From JAWKIW01 sp041394145 (GTDB lineage: Bacteria > Actinomycetota > Acidimicrobiia > Acidimicrobiales > Acidimicrobilacustridaceae), in assembly GCA_041394145.1 (NCBI GenBank), contig JAWKIW010000024.1, positions 3,331 to 67,330 of the forward strand: a DNA stretch of 64,000 bases, written 5' to 3'. Made by a program: the position numbers and the translations under genes. The notes beneath the pieces are model-generated. The model did no database searches, had not been told where the DNA came from, and saw nothing but the letters and a program-made list of their open reading frames with translations. Positions 16,845-26,712 of this stretch are shown in pieces (position 1 is the stretch's first letter; each line of letters opens with the position of its first letter).

Positions 16845-17663
16845 CTACCGGTCGGAGAGGCCGAACTTGGCCTTGAGGATGCGGTGGAAGTCGCGGGGCG
16901 CGAAGGTGGCCAGCCGGACCACCTGCACCGCGGCCGTGCAGGTGATGGCGTCGCCGACCTCGAGGGTGGCGACGTCGCGGCCGTCCACGACCAGCGATGC
17001 CTGCCGCCGACCGGACACGGTGAGGGTCACCAGCGACTCGGGCTCGAGGATGAGCGACCGGTCGAACAGCATGTGGGGCGCCACCGGCGTCAGCAGCAGG
17101 GCGCGGTGGGTGGGCGCCACGATCGGCCCCCGTGCCGACAAGGAGTAGGCCGTCGACCCGGTGGGAGTGGCCACGATGAAGCCGTCGGTCTCGTAGGGGG
17201 TGAACGGGTGGCTGTTGATCGCCACGTCGAGGCGCACCCCGTGGCCCGGCAGCCGCCGCTCGAGCACCGCCTCGTTCAGGGCGGTCCACCGCCGGCCGTC
17301 GAGGTCGGCGTCGGCGGCCCGCACCGTGACCTCGAGCAGCATCCGCTCCTCGATGCCGTGGTCGCCGGCCATGAAGCGCTCGAGCGCCATCAGCAGCCCG
17401 GAGGGCTCGACCTCGCTCAGGTAGCCCAGCGTGCCGAGGTTCACGCCGATGATCGGCACCGGCGCCCCGTCGAGCAGCGAGACCGTGTGCAAGATGGTGC
17501 CGTCGCCGCCGAGGCTGAGGACCGCGTCGAGGTCACCCGCCGTACCGGGCTCGTCGAGGCGACGGGACTCGTGCCCCCGGCTGGCGAGCCAGGACGCGGT
17601 CTCGTCGGCCAGGGTGGCCGCGTTCGGCCGGTCGGGGTTGACCACGATGCCGACGACGGCCAC
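16845..17663 (-). CDS. nadK: NAD kinase
   Basis: Phosphorylates NAD to NADP using ATP or polyphosphate. The 272-residue protein carries GGDGT (residues 52-56), the VNLGTLGYLSEV loop, NEAVLERR, and the ATP/NAD-binding TPTGSTAYSLSARGPI block. Start ATG 17663 is three bases downstream of the tlyA stop, so it is cotranscribed with tlyA and recN. Confidence 0.95.
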   Translation of the reverse strand: MAVVGIVVNPDRPNAATLADETASWLASRGHESRRLDEPGTAGDLDAVLSLGGDGTILHTVSLLDGAPVPIIGVNLGTLGYLSEVEPSGLLMALERFMAGDHGIEERMLLEVTVRAADADLDGRRWTALNEAVLERRLPGHGVRLDVAINSHPFTPYETDGFIVATPTGSTAYSLSARGPIVAPTHRALLLTPVAPHMLFDRSLILEPESLVTLTVSGRRQASLVVDGRDVATLEVGDAITCTAAVQVVRLATFAPRDFHRILKAKFGLSDR

Positions 17664-17666
17664 CGC

Positions 17667-18425
17667 TCAGCCCTCCCCGGCCCCGCCGACGCGAGCGGCG
17701 AGCAGGAACTCGACGTTGCCGTCGGCACCGGTGATCGGCGAGGCCATGACCCCCATGATGACCGCTCCCTGGGCCCCGAGCGCGTCCCCGACCTCGTCGA
17801 CCACCCGGCGGTGCACGGCCGGGTCGGTGATCACGCCTCGTCCCCGGTCGGCCTCTCGGCGGCCCGCCTCGAACTGGGGCTTCACCAGGACCACCACCAC
17901 GCCCCCGGGGCGGCAGGCACCGACGAGGCGGTCGGCGACCTTGGTCAGGGAGATGAACGAGAGGTCGGCGACCACCACGTCGAAGGGGGCGCCGAGCTCG
18001 TCGAGATCGGCGTGGCGGAGGTTGGTGCGCTCGACGCAGGTGACCCGGGGGTCGGCGCGCAGCCGCTCGTGCAGCTGGCCGTAGCCGACGTCGAGCGCCA
18101 CGACGGCGGCCGCGCCGCGCTGCAGGACGCAGTCGGTGAAGCCGCCCGTGGACGCGCCTGCGTCGAGCACGCGGGCCCCGGCCACCTCGACGCCGAAGTG
18201 CTCGAGGGCGGCCTCCAGCTTGTCGCCACCCCGGCTCACGAAGCGGGGCCCGGGTCCGGCCAGCCGGATGGCCTCACCGGCACCCACCAGGCGCGCCGCC
18301 TTGGTGGCCGGCGCGCCGCCCACGAGGACCCGGCCCGCCTCCACGGCCGCCCGGGCCTGCTCCCGGCTCGGGGCGAGGCCCCGGCGCACCAGCTCCACGT
18401 CGAGGCGCCGGCGGGCGGCGGACAC
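17667..18425 (-). CDS. tlyA: 16S/23S rRNA 2'-O-methyltransferase TlyA (S4 + FtsJ domains)
   Basis: Methylates ribose 2'-OH of cytidines in 16S and 23S rRNA; in mycobacteria loss gives capreomycin resistance. The 252-residue protein has an N-terminal S4 RNA-binding domain (LDVELVRRGLAPSREQA), FVSRGGDKLEAAL with the catalytic Lys (residue 69), the SAM-binding DAGASTGGFTDCVLQ (from residue 88), DVVVADLSFISL (catalytic Asp) and VLVKPQFEAG (catalytic Lys). The start codon is GTG. First gene of tlyA-nadK-recN. Confidence 0.94.
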   Translation of the reverse strand: MSAARRRLDVELVRRGLAPSREQARAAVEAGRVLVGGAPATKAARLVGAGEAIRLAGPGPRFVSRGGDKLEAALEHFGVEVAGARVLDAGASTGGFTDCVLQRGAAAVVALDVGYGQLHERLRADPRVTCVERTNLRHADLDELGAPFDVVVADLSFISLTKVADRLVGACRPGGVVVVLVKPQFEAGRREADRGRGVITDPAVHRRVVDEVGDALGAQGAVIMGVMASPITGADGNVEFLLAARVGGAGEG

Positions 18426-18435
18426 GGCGGCCGCG

Positions 18436-18819
18436 CTAGCGGCTGGACGTCTTGGCCGCCGCCTTCTTGGCCGCCGCCTTCTTGGCCGTCTTCTTCGTCG
18501 TCTTCTTGGCGGCCGTCTTGGCGCCCGTCGCCTTGCTCAGCGCCTCGATCTTGCGCTCCAGCCGGGCGATGTCCTCCTTGGTGGCGACCCCGACGCTCGA
18601 CAGCCGGGAGCGGATCTCGGCATCGATCGCCTTGAGCAGCTTCTCGTTGTTCTTGCGGCTGCGCTCGACGAGGTCTTCGGCCATCTGCCGCGCCTGCTCG
18701 GCTTGGTCCTCGGCCGTCTTGCGGAGGTCGTTGATGAGGGCCTCGAGGCGCTCCTGGGCCTTCTCGCCCGCCTCGCGGGCGGGGGCCAGGGAACGGTTGA
18801 TGAGATCGCGTTGGGCCAT
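18436..18819 (-). CDS. Phasin-like coiled-coil protein with Lys/Ala histone-like tail
   Basis: A 127-residue protein. Residues 1-95 form an amphipathic coiled coil (LEALINDLRKTAEDQAEQARQ, ATKEDIARLERKIEALSKATG) resembling polyhydroxyalkanoate granule-associated (phasin) proteins. The tail is a run of KTAAKK/KKAAAK units, like bacterial histone H1-type DNA-binding tails (as in PhaF and HU extensions). It could link granules or membranes to nucleic acid, which is inference. ATG 18819; ends 10 bp before tlyA on the same strand. Confidence 0.75.
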   Translation of the reverse strand: MAQRDLINRSLAPAREAGEKAQERLEALINDLRKTAEDQAEQARQMAEDLVERSRKNNEKLLKAIDAEIRSRLSSVGVATKEDIARLERKIEALSKATGAKTAAKKTTKKTAKKAAAKKAAAKTSSR

Positions 18820-18922
18820 GGCGCCCGACGTTAACGGGCGGCCGCCCGCGTGGGCAACGATCGGCGGCGCCGAGCCGGGGGTGCCACCGGATCCGGCCAA
18901 CCGTTCGGTACCGTGCTGGCCC

Positions 18923-19837
18923 GTGTCCGAGCCCCTCTCGCGGCGGCGGTTCCTCGCGCTCGGCGCCGGTCTGACGGCGACGGCGGGCCTCGGCGCGCTC
19001 GCCGGGTGCTCGAGCACGGCGAGCTCACGCCCGATCACCATCGCCCGCGAGACGCTGCCCTACGGCTTCGAGCCCATGCAGCGCGGCGACCTGCGGGTCC
19101 CGATGGAGGCGACGCCTCGCCCCGTCGTGGTGCTGATCCACGGTGGCTACTGGCGGGTCGGCTTCGACCGCGACTCGATGAGCTCGCTGGCCGACGACCT
19201 CGCCCGGCGCGGCTTCGCCACGTGGAACATCGACTACCGGCGCGTCGGCGAGCCCGGAGGCGGTTGGCCGGGGACGATGACCGACGTCGCTGCCGCCGTC
19301 GACCTGCTGGCCACGTTGGCCCCGAAGAAGAACCTCGACGTGACCAGGGTGGCCGTGCTCGGCCACTCGGCCGGCTCCCAGCTGGCGTACTGGGCCGCGG
19401 CCCGGGCGAACCTGGCCGCCGGCGCCCTCGGTGCGGCACCGGCGGTGAAGCCCCGGGCAGCCGTCAGCCTGTCGGGCGTGCTCGACCTGCGCGCCGCCCT
19501 CGGCCAGGACGCGCTCGACGGCGGGGAGCTCTCCGGCGCGACCCGTGCCTTCCTCGGCGGCGACCTCTCGACCGTCCCCGACCGCTACGACCAGGCATCG
19601 CCGTCGTCACGACTGCCCCTGTCGGTGCCCCAGCTGCTCCTGCACGGCGAGGCCGACCAGAAGGTCGACGTGGCCCAGAGCCGCGACTACGCGCAGGCGG
19701 CCAGCTCGCGGGGCGACGAGGTCACCTTCGTCGAGATCCCCGGCGCCCACCACTTCGACGTCATCACCATCACCAAGGCCTGGTGGGACGAGGTCCTCGG
19801 CTGGCTGCCGAAGACGCTGGGCGACCCCGCGGTGTGA
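18923..19837 (+). CDS. Tat-exported lipoprotein alpha/beta hydrolase (esterase)
   Basis: From GTG 18923 the 304-residue protein begins with a twin-arginine signal SRRRFLALGAGL followed by a lipobox LAGC, so it is probably folded before export and then lipid-anchored. The catalytic part is a hormone-sensitive-lipase/BD-FAE-like alpha/beta hydrolase: LIHGGYWRVG (oxyanion hole), LGHSAGSQLAYWAA (nucleophile Ser), VPQLLLHGEADQKVD (Asp) and GAHHFDVI (His). Substrate unknown; small esters or formylkynurenine-like compounds are typical. Only about 100 bp separate it from the divergent phasin-like gene. Confidence 0.85.
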   Translation: MSEPLSRRRFLALGAGLTATAGLGALAGCSSTASSRPITIARETLPYGFEPMQRGDLRVPMEATPRPVVVLIHGGYWRVGFDRDSMSSLADDLARRGFATWNIDYRRVGEPGGGWPGTMTDVAAAVDLLATLAPKKNLDVTRVAVLGHSAGSQLAYWAAARANLAAGALGAAPAVKPRAAVSLSGVLDLRAALGQDALDGGELSGATRAFLGGDLSTVPDRYDQASPSSRLPLSVPQLLLHGEADQKVDVAQSRDYAQAASSRGDEVTFVEIPGAHHFDVITITKAWWDEVLGWLPKTLGDPAV

Positions 19838-19852
19838 TCGGCGACCCGGCGG

Positions 19853-20599
19853 TCAGCGAACGACCGCGTCGATGGCGCCGGCGAGGTCCTCGGCGACGAG
19901 GTCGGGCGCCGGGGTCACCGGCAGGTCCGCGCGCCCGGTCACGCCGCTGAGCACGAGGGCGAACCGGTAGCCGAGCGCCACCGCGAACCGGCCGTCGGTG
20001 TCGGGCCGGTCGCCCACCATGACCCCGACCGGGCCCAACCGCTCGCGCACCAGTGCGGCCATGGCCTCGTGGGGCTTGCCGGCCACCTCGGGCGCGACCC
20101 CGGCGGCGGTGGCGACGGCGGCGACGATGGCGCCCCCGCCGGGGATCGGACCCTCGGGCGTCGGATAGGTGGCGTCATCGTTGGTGGCGAGCAGCCGCGC
20201 GCCCCGCCGCACCGCCGTGGCGGCGATCCGCAGCCGCTCGTAGTCGAAGTCGCGGTGGAACCCGACGACCACCACGTCGGCATCACCGTCGCGCACCGTC
20301 TCGACGTCCCGATCCGTGAGCGCCTCGACGATCCCCGGGCCCCCGCACACCAGCGCCCGCGAGCCGGGCTCGACGAGGCGGGCGGCCGCCATCGCCGAGG
20401 TGATCACCCCGTCGCCCGGCTCGATGCCGACGCGCGCCAGCTTGTCGGCCACGTGGTCGGCCGGGAAGTAGGAGTTGTTGGTGACGAAGGCGACCGGCGT
20501 GCCGGCGGCGCGCAGTCGGGCGACCGCCTCGGCCGCCCCGGGGATCGGGGTGTCGGCCAGCCACACCACCCCGTCGAGGTCCAGGGCGAAGGCATCCAT
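19853..20599 (-). CDS. HAD-superfamily phosphatase, subfamily IIA (NagD/PGP type)
   Basis: The 248-residue product starts with FALDLDGVVWLADTPIPG (HAD motif I DxDGV), VAFVTNNSYF (motif II Thr), GKPHEAM (motif III Lys) and VMVGDRPDTDGRFAVALGY (motif IV Asp residues), with a C2-type cap between motifs II and III. Likely a small sugar- or glycerol-phosphate phosphatase. An HAD gene also occurs between tyrS and tlyA in mycobacteria, so this is probably its counterpart. Convergent with the esterase gene, 15 bp between the stops. Confidence 0.9.
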   Translation of the reverse strand: MDAFALDLDGVVWLADTPIPGAAEAVARLRAAGTPVAFVTNNSYFPADHVADKLARVGIEPGDGVITSAMAAARLVEPGSRALVCGGPGIVEALTDRDVETVRDGDADVVVVGFHRDFDYERLRIAATAVRRGARLLATNDDATYPTPEGPIPGGGAIVAAVATAAGVAPEVAGKPHEAMAALVRERLGPVGVMVGDRPDTDGRFAVALGYRFALVLSGVTGRADLPVTPAPDLVAEDLAGAIDAVVR

Positions 20600-20663
20600 G
20601 GACCGCCGATCGTCGCACGAGTGGCCGGCGGCCGGCCAACCCCGGGTCTGCTAGGACTGTGCC

Positions 20664-21851
20664 GTGCCCCGCTTCGAACCCTTCCCCGGCGTGCGCTACG
20701 ACCTCGGCCGCGCTCCCGTCGCCGACGTGACGGCACCCCCCTACGACGTCATCGACGCCGACGACCGCGCCGCCCTGGTGGCCCGCCACCCCCACAACGT
20801 GGTCGTCGTCGACCTGCCCGTCGGCGGACCCGACCCCTACGGGGAGGCCGACGCCACCTTCCGCCGCTGGCTCGACGAGGGCGTCCTGGTACGGGACGAG
20901 CCCGCCTTCTACGTGTACCGGATGTCCTTCCGGGACGAGGCCGGCACCGCCCACCACACGACGGGCGTGATCGGGGCCCTCGAGCTGTCCCGCCCCGGTG
21001 AGGGCGGGATCCTGCCCCACGAGCAGACCACCAAGAAGGCCAAGACCGATCGGCTCGACCTCCTGCGGGCCACCCGGGCGAACCTGTCGGCCGTGTGGGG
21101 GCTGTCGCCGGCGCCCGGGCTGACGGCGATGCTGCCCACCGAGCAGCCCCCGACCGCGGCGTGGGCCGACGACGACGGCGTCGAGCACGCGGTCTGGATC
21201 GTCAGCGACCCCCGGCACACGACCGCCATCGCGGCGGCGGTGGCGGCGCACCCCGTCGTCATCGCCGACGGCCACCATCGCTACGAGACCTCGCTGGCCT
21301 ACCGTGACGAGCAGCGGGCCACCGGCGGGGACGCGCCGGCGGGCCACGACCTGGTCATGACCTACGTCGTCGAGCTGGTCGACGACGAGCTCACCGTGGC
21401 GCCGATCCATCGCCTGGTGTCGGGCCTGCCCGACGACCTCGACCTGCCTGCCGCCCTCGCCGCCTCGTTCCGCGTCGAGCCGGCACCCGATCCGTCGTCG
21501 GTCACCGTCGACGACCTCGTCGGCGGCGGCCGCTTGTGCCTGGTGGGGCCCGGTGGCGCGTGGTGGCTCACGCCCCGCCCCGAGGCCTTCGGCGGCGTGC
21601 GCGACCTCGACACCAGCCGGCTCGACGCCGCCCTCGCCGACCTGCCACCCCACGAGCTGGTGTTCCAGCACGGGATCGCCAACGTGGTGGCGCGGGTGCG
21701 CCGCGGCGACGCCCAGTGGGGTGTGCTGCTGCGACCGGCCACCGTCGGCCAGATCGTCGACATCGCCCACGGGGGCGAGCGCATGCCGCCGAAGACGACC
21801 TTCTTCCACCCCAAGCCCCGCACGGGCGTGGTGTTCCGCACCCTCGACTGA
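20664..21851 (+). CDS. DUF1015 family protein
   Basis: A 395-residue protein starting at GTG 20664. Family-typical segments: VTAPPYDVI near the N-terminus, FYVYRMSF, TTGVIGALEL, GGILPHEQTTKKAKTDRLDLL, AVWGLSP, VIADGHHRYETSLAY and TFFHPKPRTGVVFRTLD at the end. DUF1015 proteins are widespread, cytoplasmic and of uncertain function, with a conserved DGHHRYET motif that looks like an active site. Length fits the family; no frameshift. Divergent from the HAD gene (64 bp between starts). Confidence 0.88.
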   Translation: MPRFEPFPGVRYDLGRAPVADVTAPPYDVIDADDRAALVARHPHNVVVVDLPVGGPDPYGEADATFRRWLDEGVLVRDEPAFYVYRMSFRDEAGTAHHTTGVIGALELSRPGEGGILPHEQTTKKAKTDRLDLLRATRANLSAVWGLSPAPGLTAMLPTEQPPTAAWADDDGVEHAVWIVSDPRHTTAIAAAVAAHPVVIADGHHRYETSLAYRDEQRATGGDAPAGHDLVMTYVVELVDDELTVAPIHRLVSGLPDDLDLPAALAASFRVEPAPDPSSVTVDDLVGGGRLCLVGPGGAWWLTPRPEAFGGVRDLDTSRLDAALADLPPHELVFQHGIANVVARVRRGDAQWGVLLRPATVGQIVDIAHGGERMPPKTTFFHPKPRTGVVFRTLD

Positions 21852-21874
21852 CGGCGCGCCACGACGACGCGCCG
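21852..21874. terminator. GC-rich hairpin between convergent DUF1015 and korB genes
   Basis: CGGCGCG (21852-21858) pairs with CGCGCCG (21868-21874) across a 9-nt loop in the 27-bp gap between two convergent stops. There is no T-run, so it would be at best a weak or Rho-assisted bidirectional terminator. Confidence 0.35.
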
Positions 21875-21878
21875 CGGG

Positions 21879-22896
21879 CTACTCGACGGTCCAGGTCGCG
21901 CCGCTGTGCAGCAGCGCCTCGATGTCCTGGGGACCGCCCCGTTCGTGGGCCTGGGCGATCTGGCGGGACACCTCGGTGCCGTACTCGGCGTGCTCCACGG
22001 CACGGAACACGCCGATCGGCGTCGGCTCGTGCGGACCGTGCGACAGCCGCGACAGCATGAACCCGAGGCCCCGATCGTTCGCCTCGTCGTGCACGAGGAT
22101 GTTCTCCTCGCCGACCTCGGCGACGTCGACGATCCGCAGGCTGCCGTCGGTGCCCATGGCGACGCCCTTCTCGAGGTCGGCGCCGAAGCGGATCTGCTCG
22201 CCGTGCACCAGCGGGATCAGCATGTCGGCCCGGTTGGCCTTGGCCGTGAGGGGCTCGAAGGCGCCGTCGTTGAAGACGTTGCAGTTCTGGTAGATCTCGA
22301 CGAAGGCCGCGCCCTTGTGGTCGTGGGCGCGGCGGAACGTCTCCATCATGTGCTGGCGGTCCATGTCGTGGGTGCGGGCGACGAAGGTGGCCTCCGCGCC
22401 CAGCGCCACGCTGATGGGGTTGAACGGCGTGTCGATCGAGCCGAAGGGGTGGACTTGGTGACCTTGCCCCACCTCGCTGGTCGGCGAGCATTGCCTTGGT
22501 CAACCCGTAGATCTGGTTGCTGAACATCAGGATCGTGAGGTTGATGTTGCGCCGCAGGGCGGATCAGGTGGTTGCCACCGATCGATGAGCATGTCGCTGT
22601 CACCGCCGACCACCCACACGTCGAGGTCGGGACGGGCGATGGCCAGGCCGGTGGCGATGGCGGGCGCGCGGCCGTGGATGCTGTGGCATCCAGGTGTTCA
22701 TGTAGTACGGAACGGGCGGCGCAGCCGATGCCCGAGACGAACACCCGTGTTCTCCCGGGTCACCCCGAGGTCGGGCATCAGGAACTGCACGGCGGCCAGG
22801 ATCGAGAATCCCTGCAGCCGGGCAATCTGCCACCGCACCTCCTGGCTGCTCGACCGTCTTGCGGGTGGTGGGCGGCGGGACGGCGGTGTCAGTCAT
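21879..22896 (-). CDS. korB: 2-oxoacid:ferredoxin oxidoreductase, beta (TPP) subunit (frameshifted)
   Basis: Thiamine-pyrophosphate subunit of 2-oxoglutarate (or related 2-oxoacid):ferredoxin oxidoreductase. From ATG 22896 the conserved pieces appear in several frames: the GIGCAAR and PYYMNT block (about 22690-22745), the TPP motif with GGDSDMLSIGGNHLIR-like residues (about 22565-22640), SNQIYGLTK (about 22490-22530), then an intact stretch from GQGHQVHPFGSIDTPFNP (22472) to the stop. At least five indels. The start overlaps the korA stop by eight bases, as expected for a two-subunit enzyme. Confidence 0.85.
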
Positions 22897-24756
22897 CGAG
22901 GGCCTCCAGGATGGCGATCTCGAGCTCGCCGGCGGTGAAGGGCACGCCCTTGACCTTGCTGACCGAGCGGGCGTCGACGAGGTATCGGCGCGGTGAAGGC
23001 TGAGCTGGCCGAGGTTCATCTCGGGCACCAGCGACGAGGGCGGCGCGCAGGATCTCGCCGAGGTTGTGGGGTGGTTCAGGTGGCAGGTGCAATCGCGCGA
23101 CCGGCGGCCACGCTGGCGGACCCGGCCTGGCACCGCTGATGGCGCCCCACGTCGAGCCCCAGCCCACGACCAGGATCTCGGCGTCGTCGGCGTCGCCGTA
23201 GCGCTCCACCGGCGCGATGTCGGCGGCGATCCCGGCGACCTTGTCGGCCCGCAGCCGGGTCATGAGGCCGTGGTTGTCGGACTCGTAGGAGATGTTGCCC
23301 GACCCGTCCTCCTTCTCGATACCTCTGATGCGGTGGATGAGGCCGGGGGTCCCGGGCAGGGCCAGCGGCCGGGCCAGCGTCTCGGGGTCGCGCAGGTACG
23401 GCCAGAAGGTCGGCTCGCCCTCGGCGGTGGTGGCGTTGGGCTCGGTGGCGAACTCGGTGCTGATGTCGGGCAGCGTGGCGACGTCGGGCAGTCGCCAGGC
23501 TGGCGCTGTTGGCTGAGGTGCCTGCCGGCCAACAAGATGACCGGGGGCAGGTACTGAGCGCGAGGGCCGCCTCGATCACCGCGGGGCTATCCTCGGGCCG
23601 GGCTCGACGCGGCGATGACCGGCAGCGGCGACTCCCCGTGGCGGCCGTACATGGCCAACAGCAGGTCGGACTGCTCGGTCTTGGTGGGCAGGCTCCGTCG
23701 ACGGGCCGCCCCGCTGCACGTCGATGACGATCAGCGGCAGCTCGAGGCTGACGGGCCAGACCCAGCGTTCCGCCTTCAGGTCGACCCGGGGCCGCTGGTG
23801 GTGGTGACGGCCAGGTGCTCGCCGAAGGCTGCGCCAGCGCCGAGCCGACGCCGGCGATCTCGTCCTCGGCCTGCAGCGTCCGCACGCCGAACTGCTTGTG
23901 CTTGGACAGCTCGTGGAGGATGTCCGACGCCGGGGTGATCGGGTACGACCCGAGGAACAGCGGCAGGCCCGACAGCTCGGCTGGCGGCGATCAGGCCCCC
24001 AGGCGGTGGCGGTGTTGCCGCTGATGTTGGTGTAGGTGCCCCTCGGGCTGGTCAGCCAGTTTGACCTGGTAGCGGTGGTGGTCGAACAGCTCGGCCGTCT
24101 CGCCGAAGGCGTGGCCGGCCTTGAAGGCGGCGAGGTTGCTGTCGCGCACCGTCCTGGTTGCGGCCGAACCGCTCGTTGATCCAGTCGATGGTCGGCTTCT
24201 CGGGCCGCGAGCACATCCACGAGATGAGACCGAGGGCGAAGAAGTTCTTCGAGCGGTCGGCGTCGTCAAAAGTGGTCACACCCCGAGCGGCTCACAGGCC
24301 TGCTTCGTGATGCTCGTCATCGGGACCCTCGAAGACCGTGTAGGCCCTTTGAGGCTGCCGTCGGTCAGCGGGTTCTCGTCGTAGCCGGCCTTGGCGAGGT
24401 TGCGCTCGTCGAAGGTGTCGACGTTGACGATCACGGTCCCGCCCGGCTGAGGCTTCCGGCAGCTCTTGAGCGCCGCCGGGTTCATGGCCACGAGGACGTT
24501 GGGGCGTCGCCGGTGTGGTGATCTCGTGGTCGGAGATGCCGTGGACCTGGAACGACGAGACCCCCGCCGAAGGTGCCGGCCGGCGCCTGGATTCGCGGGG
24601 TACACGGGCAACGTGGCCAGGTCGTTGCCGAACAGCGCGCTGGCGTTGGTGAACTGGCTTGCCGGTGAGCTGCATCCCGTCGCCCGAGTCGCCGGCGAAC
24701 CGGATGATCACCCGGTCGAGCTGCTCGGTCTCGGTGCGCTCGGCGGTGTCGGACAC
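22889..24756 (-). CDS. korA: 2-oxoacid:ferredoxin oxidoreductase, fused gamma-alpha subunit (heavily frameshifted)
   Basis: Partner of korB; together they form CoA- and ferredoxin-dependent 2-oxoglutarate decarboxylase, an alternative to the classical dehydrogenase complex. From GTG 24756: RVIIRFAGDSGDGMQLTG (gamma domain start), then GVSSFQVHGISDHEI, NVLVAMNPAALK, TVIVNVDTFDERNLAKAGY, KNFFALGLISWM, IDWINERFG, NLAAFKAGHAFGET, RTLQAEDEIAGVGSALA, ERWVWPVSLELPLIVIDVQRGGPST, SYESDNHG-like residues and an end DDAEILVVGWGSTWG. Order and length (about 622 codons) fit a 620-650-residue KorA, but at least ten indels interrupt it. The density is the highest in the window. Confidence 0.85.
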
Positions 24757-24934
24757 GTGGAAACCCCTTTGTTCGATGTCCCGACCTGTGTTCGATGTCC
24801 CGACGGCCGGTCGACGGACGACGTGGCGTCGGGCAGCTCTCGTGTCGATGTCCCGTCCTCACATCGACGAACCACGCCAACCATACCGTCGGCCTCGCCT
24901 GGCGGGCACCCTTACCCCGGACCCTGGATCGCGA

Positions 24935-24963
24935 CGGTGCCGCGGCCCCGGGCCGCGGCACCG
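24935..24963. terminator. 29-nt near-perfect palindrome after the aldolase gene
   Basis: Two perfect 14-base arms (CGGTGCCGCGGCCC and its complement) flank a single central base. It sits 20 bases beyond the expected end of fba and upstream of korA on the same strand. As RNA it would form a very stable hairpin; no U-run follows. A terminator or a protein-binding palindrome are both possible. Confidence 0.5.
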
Positions 24964-24985
24964 AGCTGGTGGGGTGCGAGGCCCA

Positions 24986-26035
<1,050 letters not shown>

Positions 26036-26061
26036 GGATCTCCTCGCTTGGGATGGGGGCC

Positions 26062-26077
26062 CGCGCCCGCGGGCGCG
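26062..26077. promoter_or_regulatory. 16-bp perfect palindrome upstream of fbaB
   Basis: CGCGCCCGCGGGCGCG lies about 27 bases upstream of the fbaB start, just before its ribosome site. It may be a leader hairpin or a dimeric protein site; in DNA this GC-rich such palindromes also arise by chance. Confidence 0.35.
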
Positions 26078-26149
26078 CGTGGACCAACAGTAGGCGAGCG
26101 ATCTGCGAGGCGGAACCGCCGAAGGTCCCGGCTCGGCCCGCTCCCTGCG

Positions 26150-26491
26150 TCAGCCTGACGACAGGTCCAGCTGCGCGGCGACCGGGGCGAGGGCGGCCCG
26201 GACCCGGGCGCGGGCCGTAGCCGGCACGACCCGGTCGGCCACGACCTCGGTGCGCCTGGCGGTGCCCGCAGCGCTGCGGAAGAACCGTCGCTCGACGCAT
26301 CGACCACGACCACGGCGTTTGGCCGTGGCTGTCAGCCGGGCCGCCGACGCCGGCGGGTCGAACCAGGCCACCGGCACCGTCGACGTGGCGCCGCCGGGCG
26401 GGCGGACGGTGACGTCGAGCAGCACCAGCGTGGTGCCCGACGCCAGCGCGGTGGTGCGGGGGTCACGGCTGAGCACGCCGTGGACCACCAC
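26150..26491 (-). CDS. Single-stranded DNA-binding protein-like OB-fold protein (frameshifted)
   Basis: From GTG 26491 about 113 residues: VVVHGVLSRDPRTTALASG, TTLVLLDVTVRP, TSTVPVAWFDPPASAARL, then RRFFRSAAGTARRTEVVADRVVPA. The alternation of beta strands, the PVAWFDPP segment and the RRFFR/RTEVVAD end match the short SSB-family proteins of actinobacteria, not the canonical ssb with an acidic tail. A VVVVD stretch in the middle (about 26300) is in another frame, so two compensating indels are likely there. The 221 bp upstream (26492-26712) hold no gene I can support, only a short GAGGTGGAC triplet repeat near 26552-26578. Confidence 0.6.
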   Translation of the reverse strand: MVVHGVLSRDPRTTALASGTTLVLLDVTVRPPGGATSTVPVAWFDPPASAARLTATAKRRGRGRCVERRFFRSAAGTARRTEVVADRVVPATARARVRAALAPVAAQLDLSSG

Positions 26492-26712
26492 GAGGTTGCA
26501 GGGGGACCCGAGGACCGACCGGGACGGGCTTTCGGCGGTCGACGGGCGGGGTGGTGGACGAGGTGGACGAGGTGGACGGGATCGGCACGGCGCGCGCCTC
26601 CGGTTTCGCGTGGACGACGGGGGAAGGCACGGGCGTGCTGGCGGCGCCCCGAACCGGGGGCCACGGGCGCAGCGGGCGATCGGTCGCAGGTGCGTCTCGC
26701 GAGGACCCGAGC

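Noticed and set aside
24482..24985. C-terminal extension of the aldolase by 167 residues
   Set aside because: Low-complexity, not like any aldolase tail, and it overlaps the conserved N-terminus of korA in another frame on the same strand.
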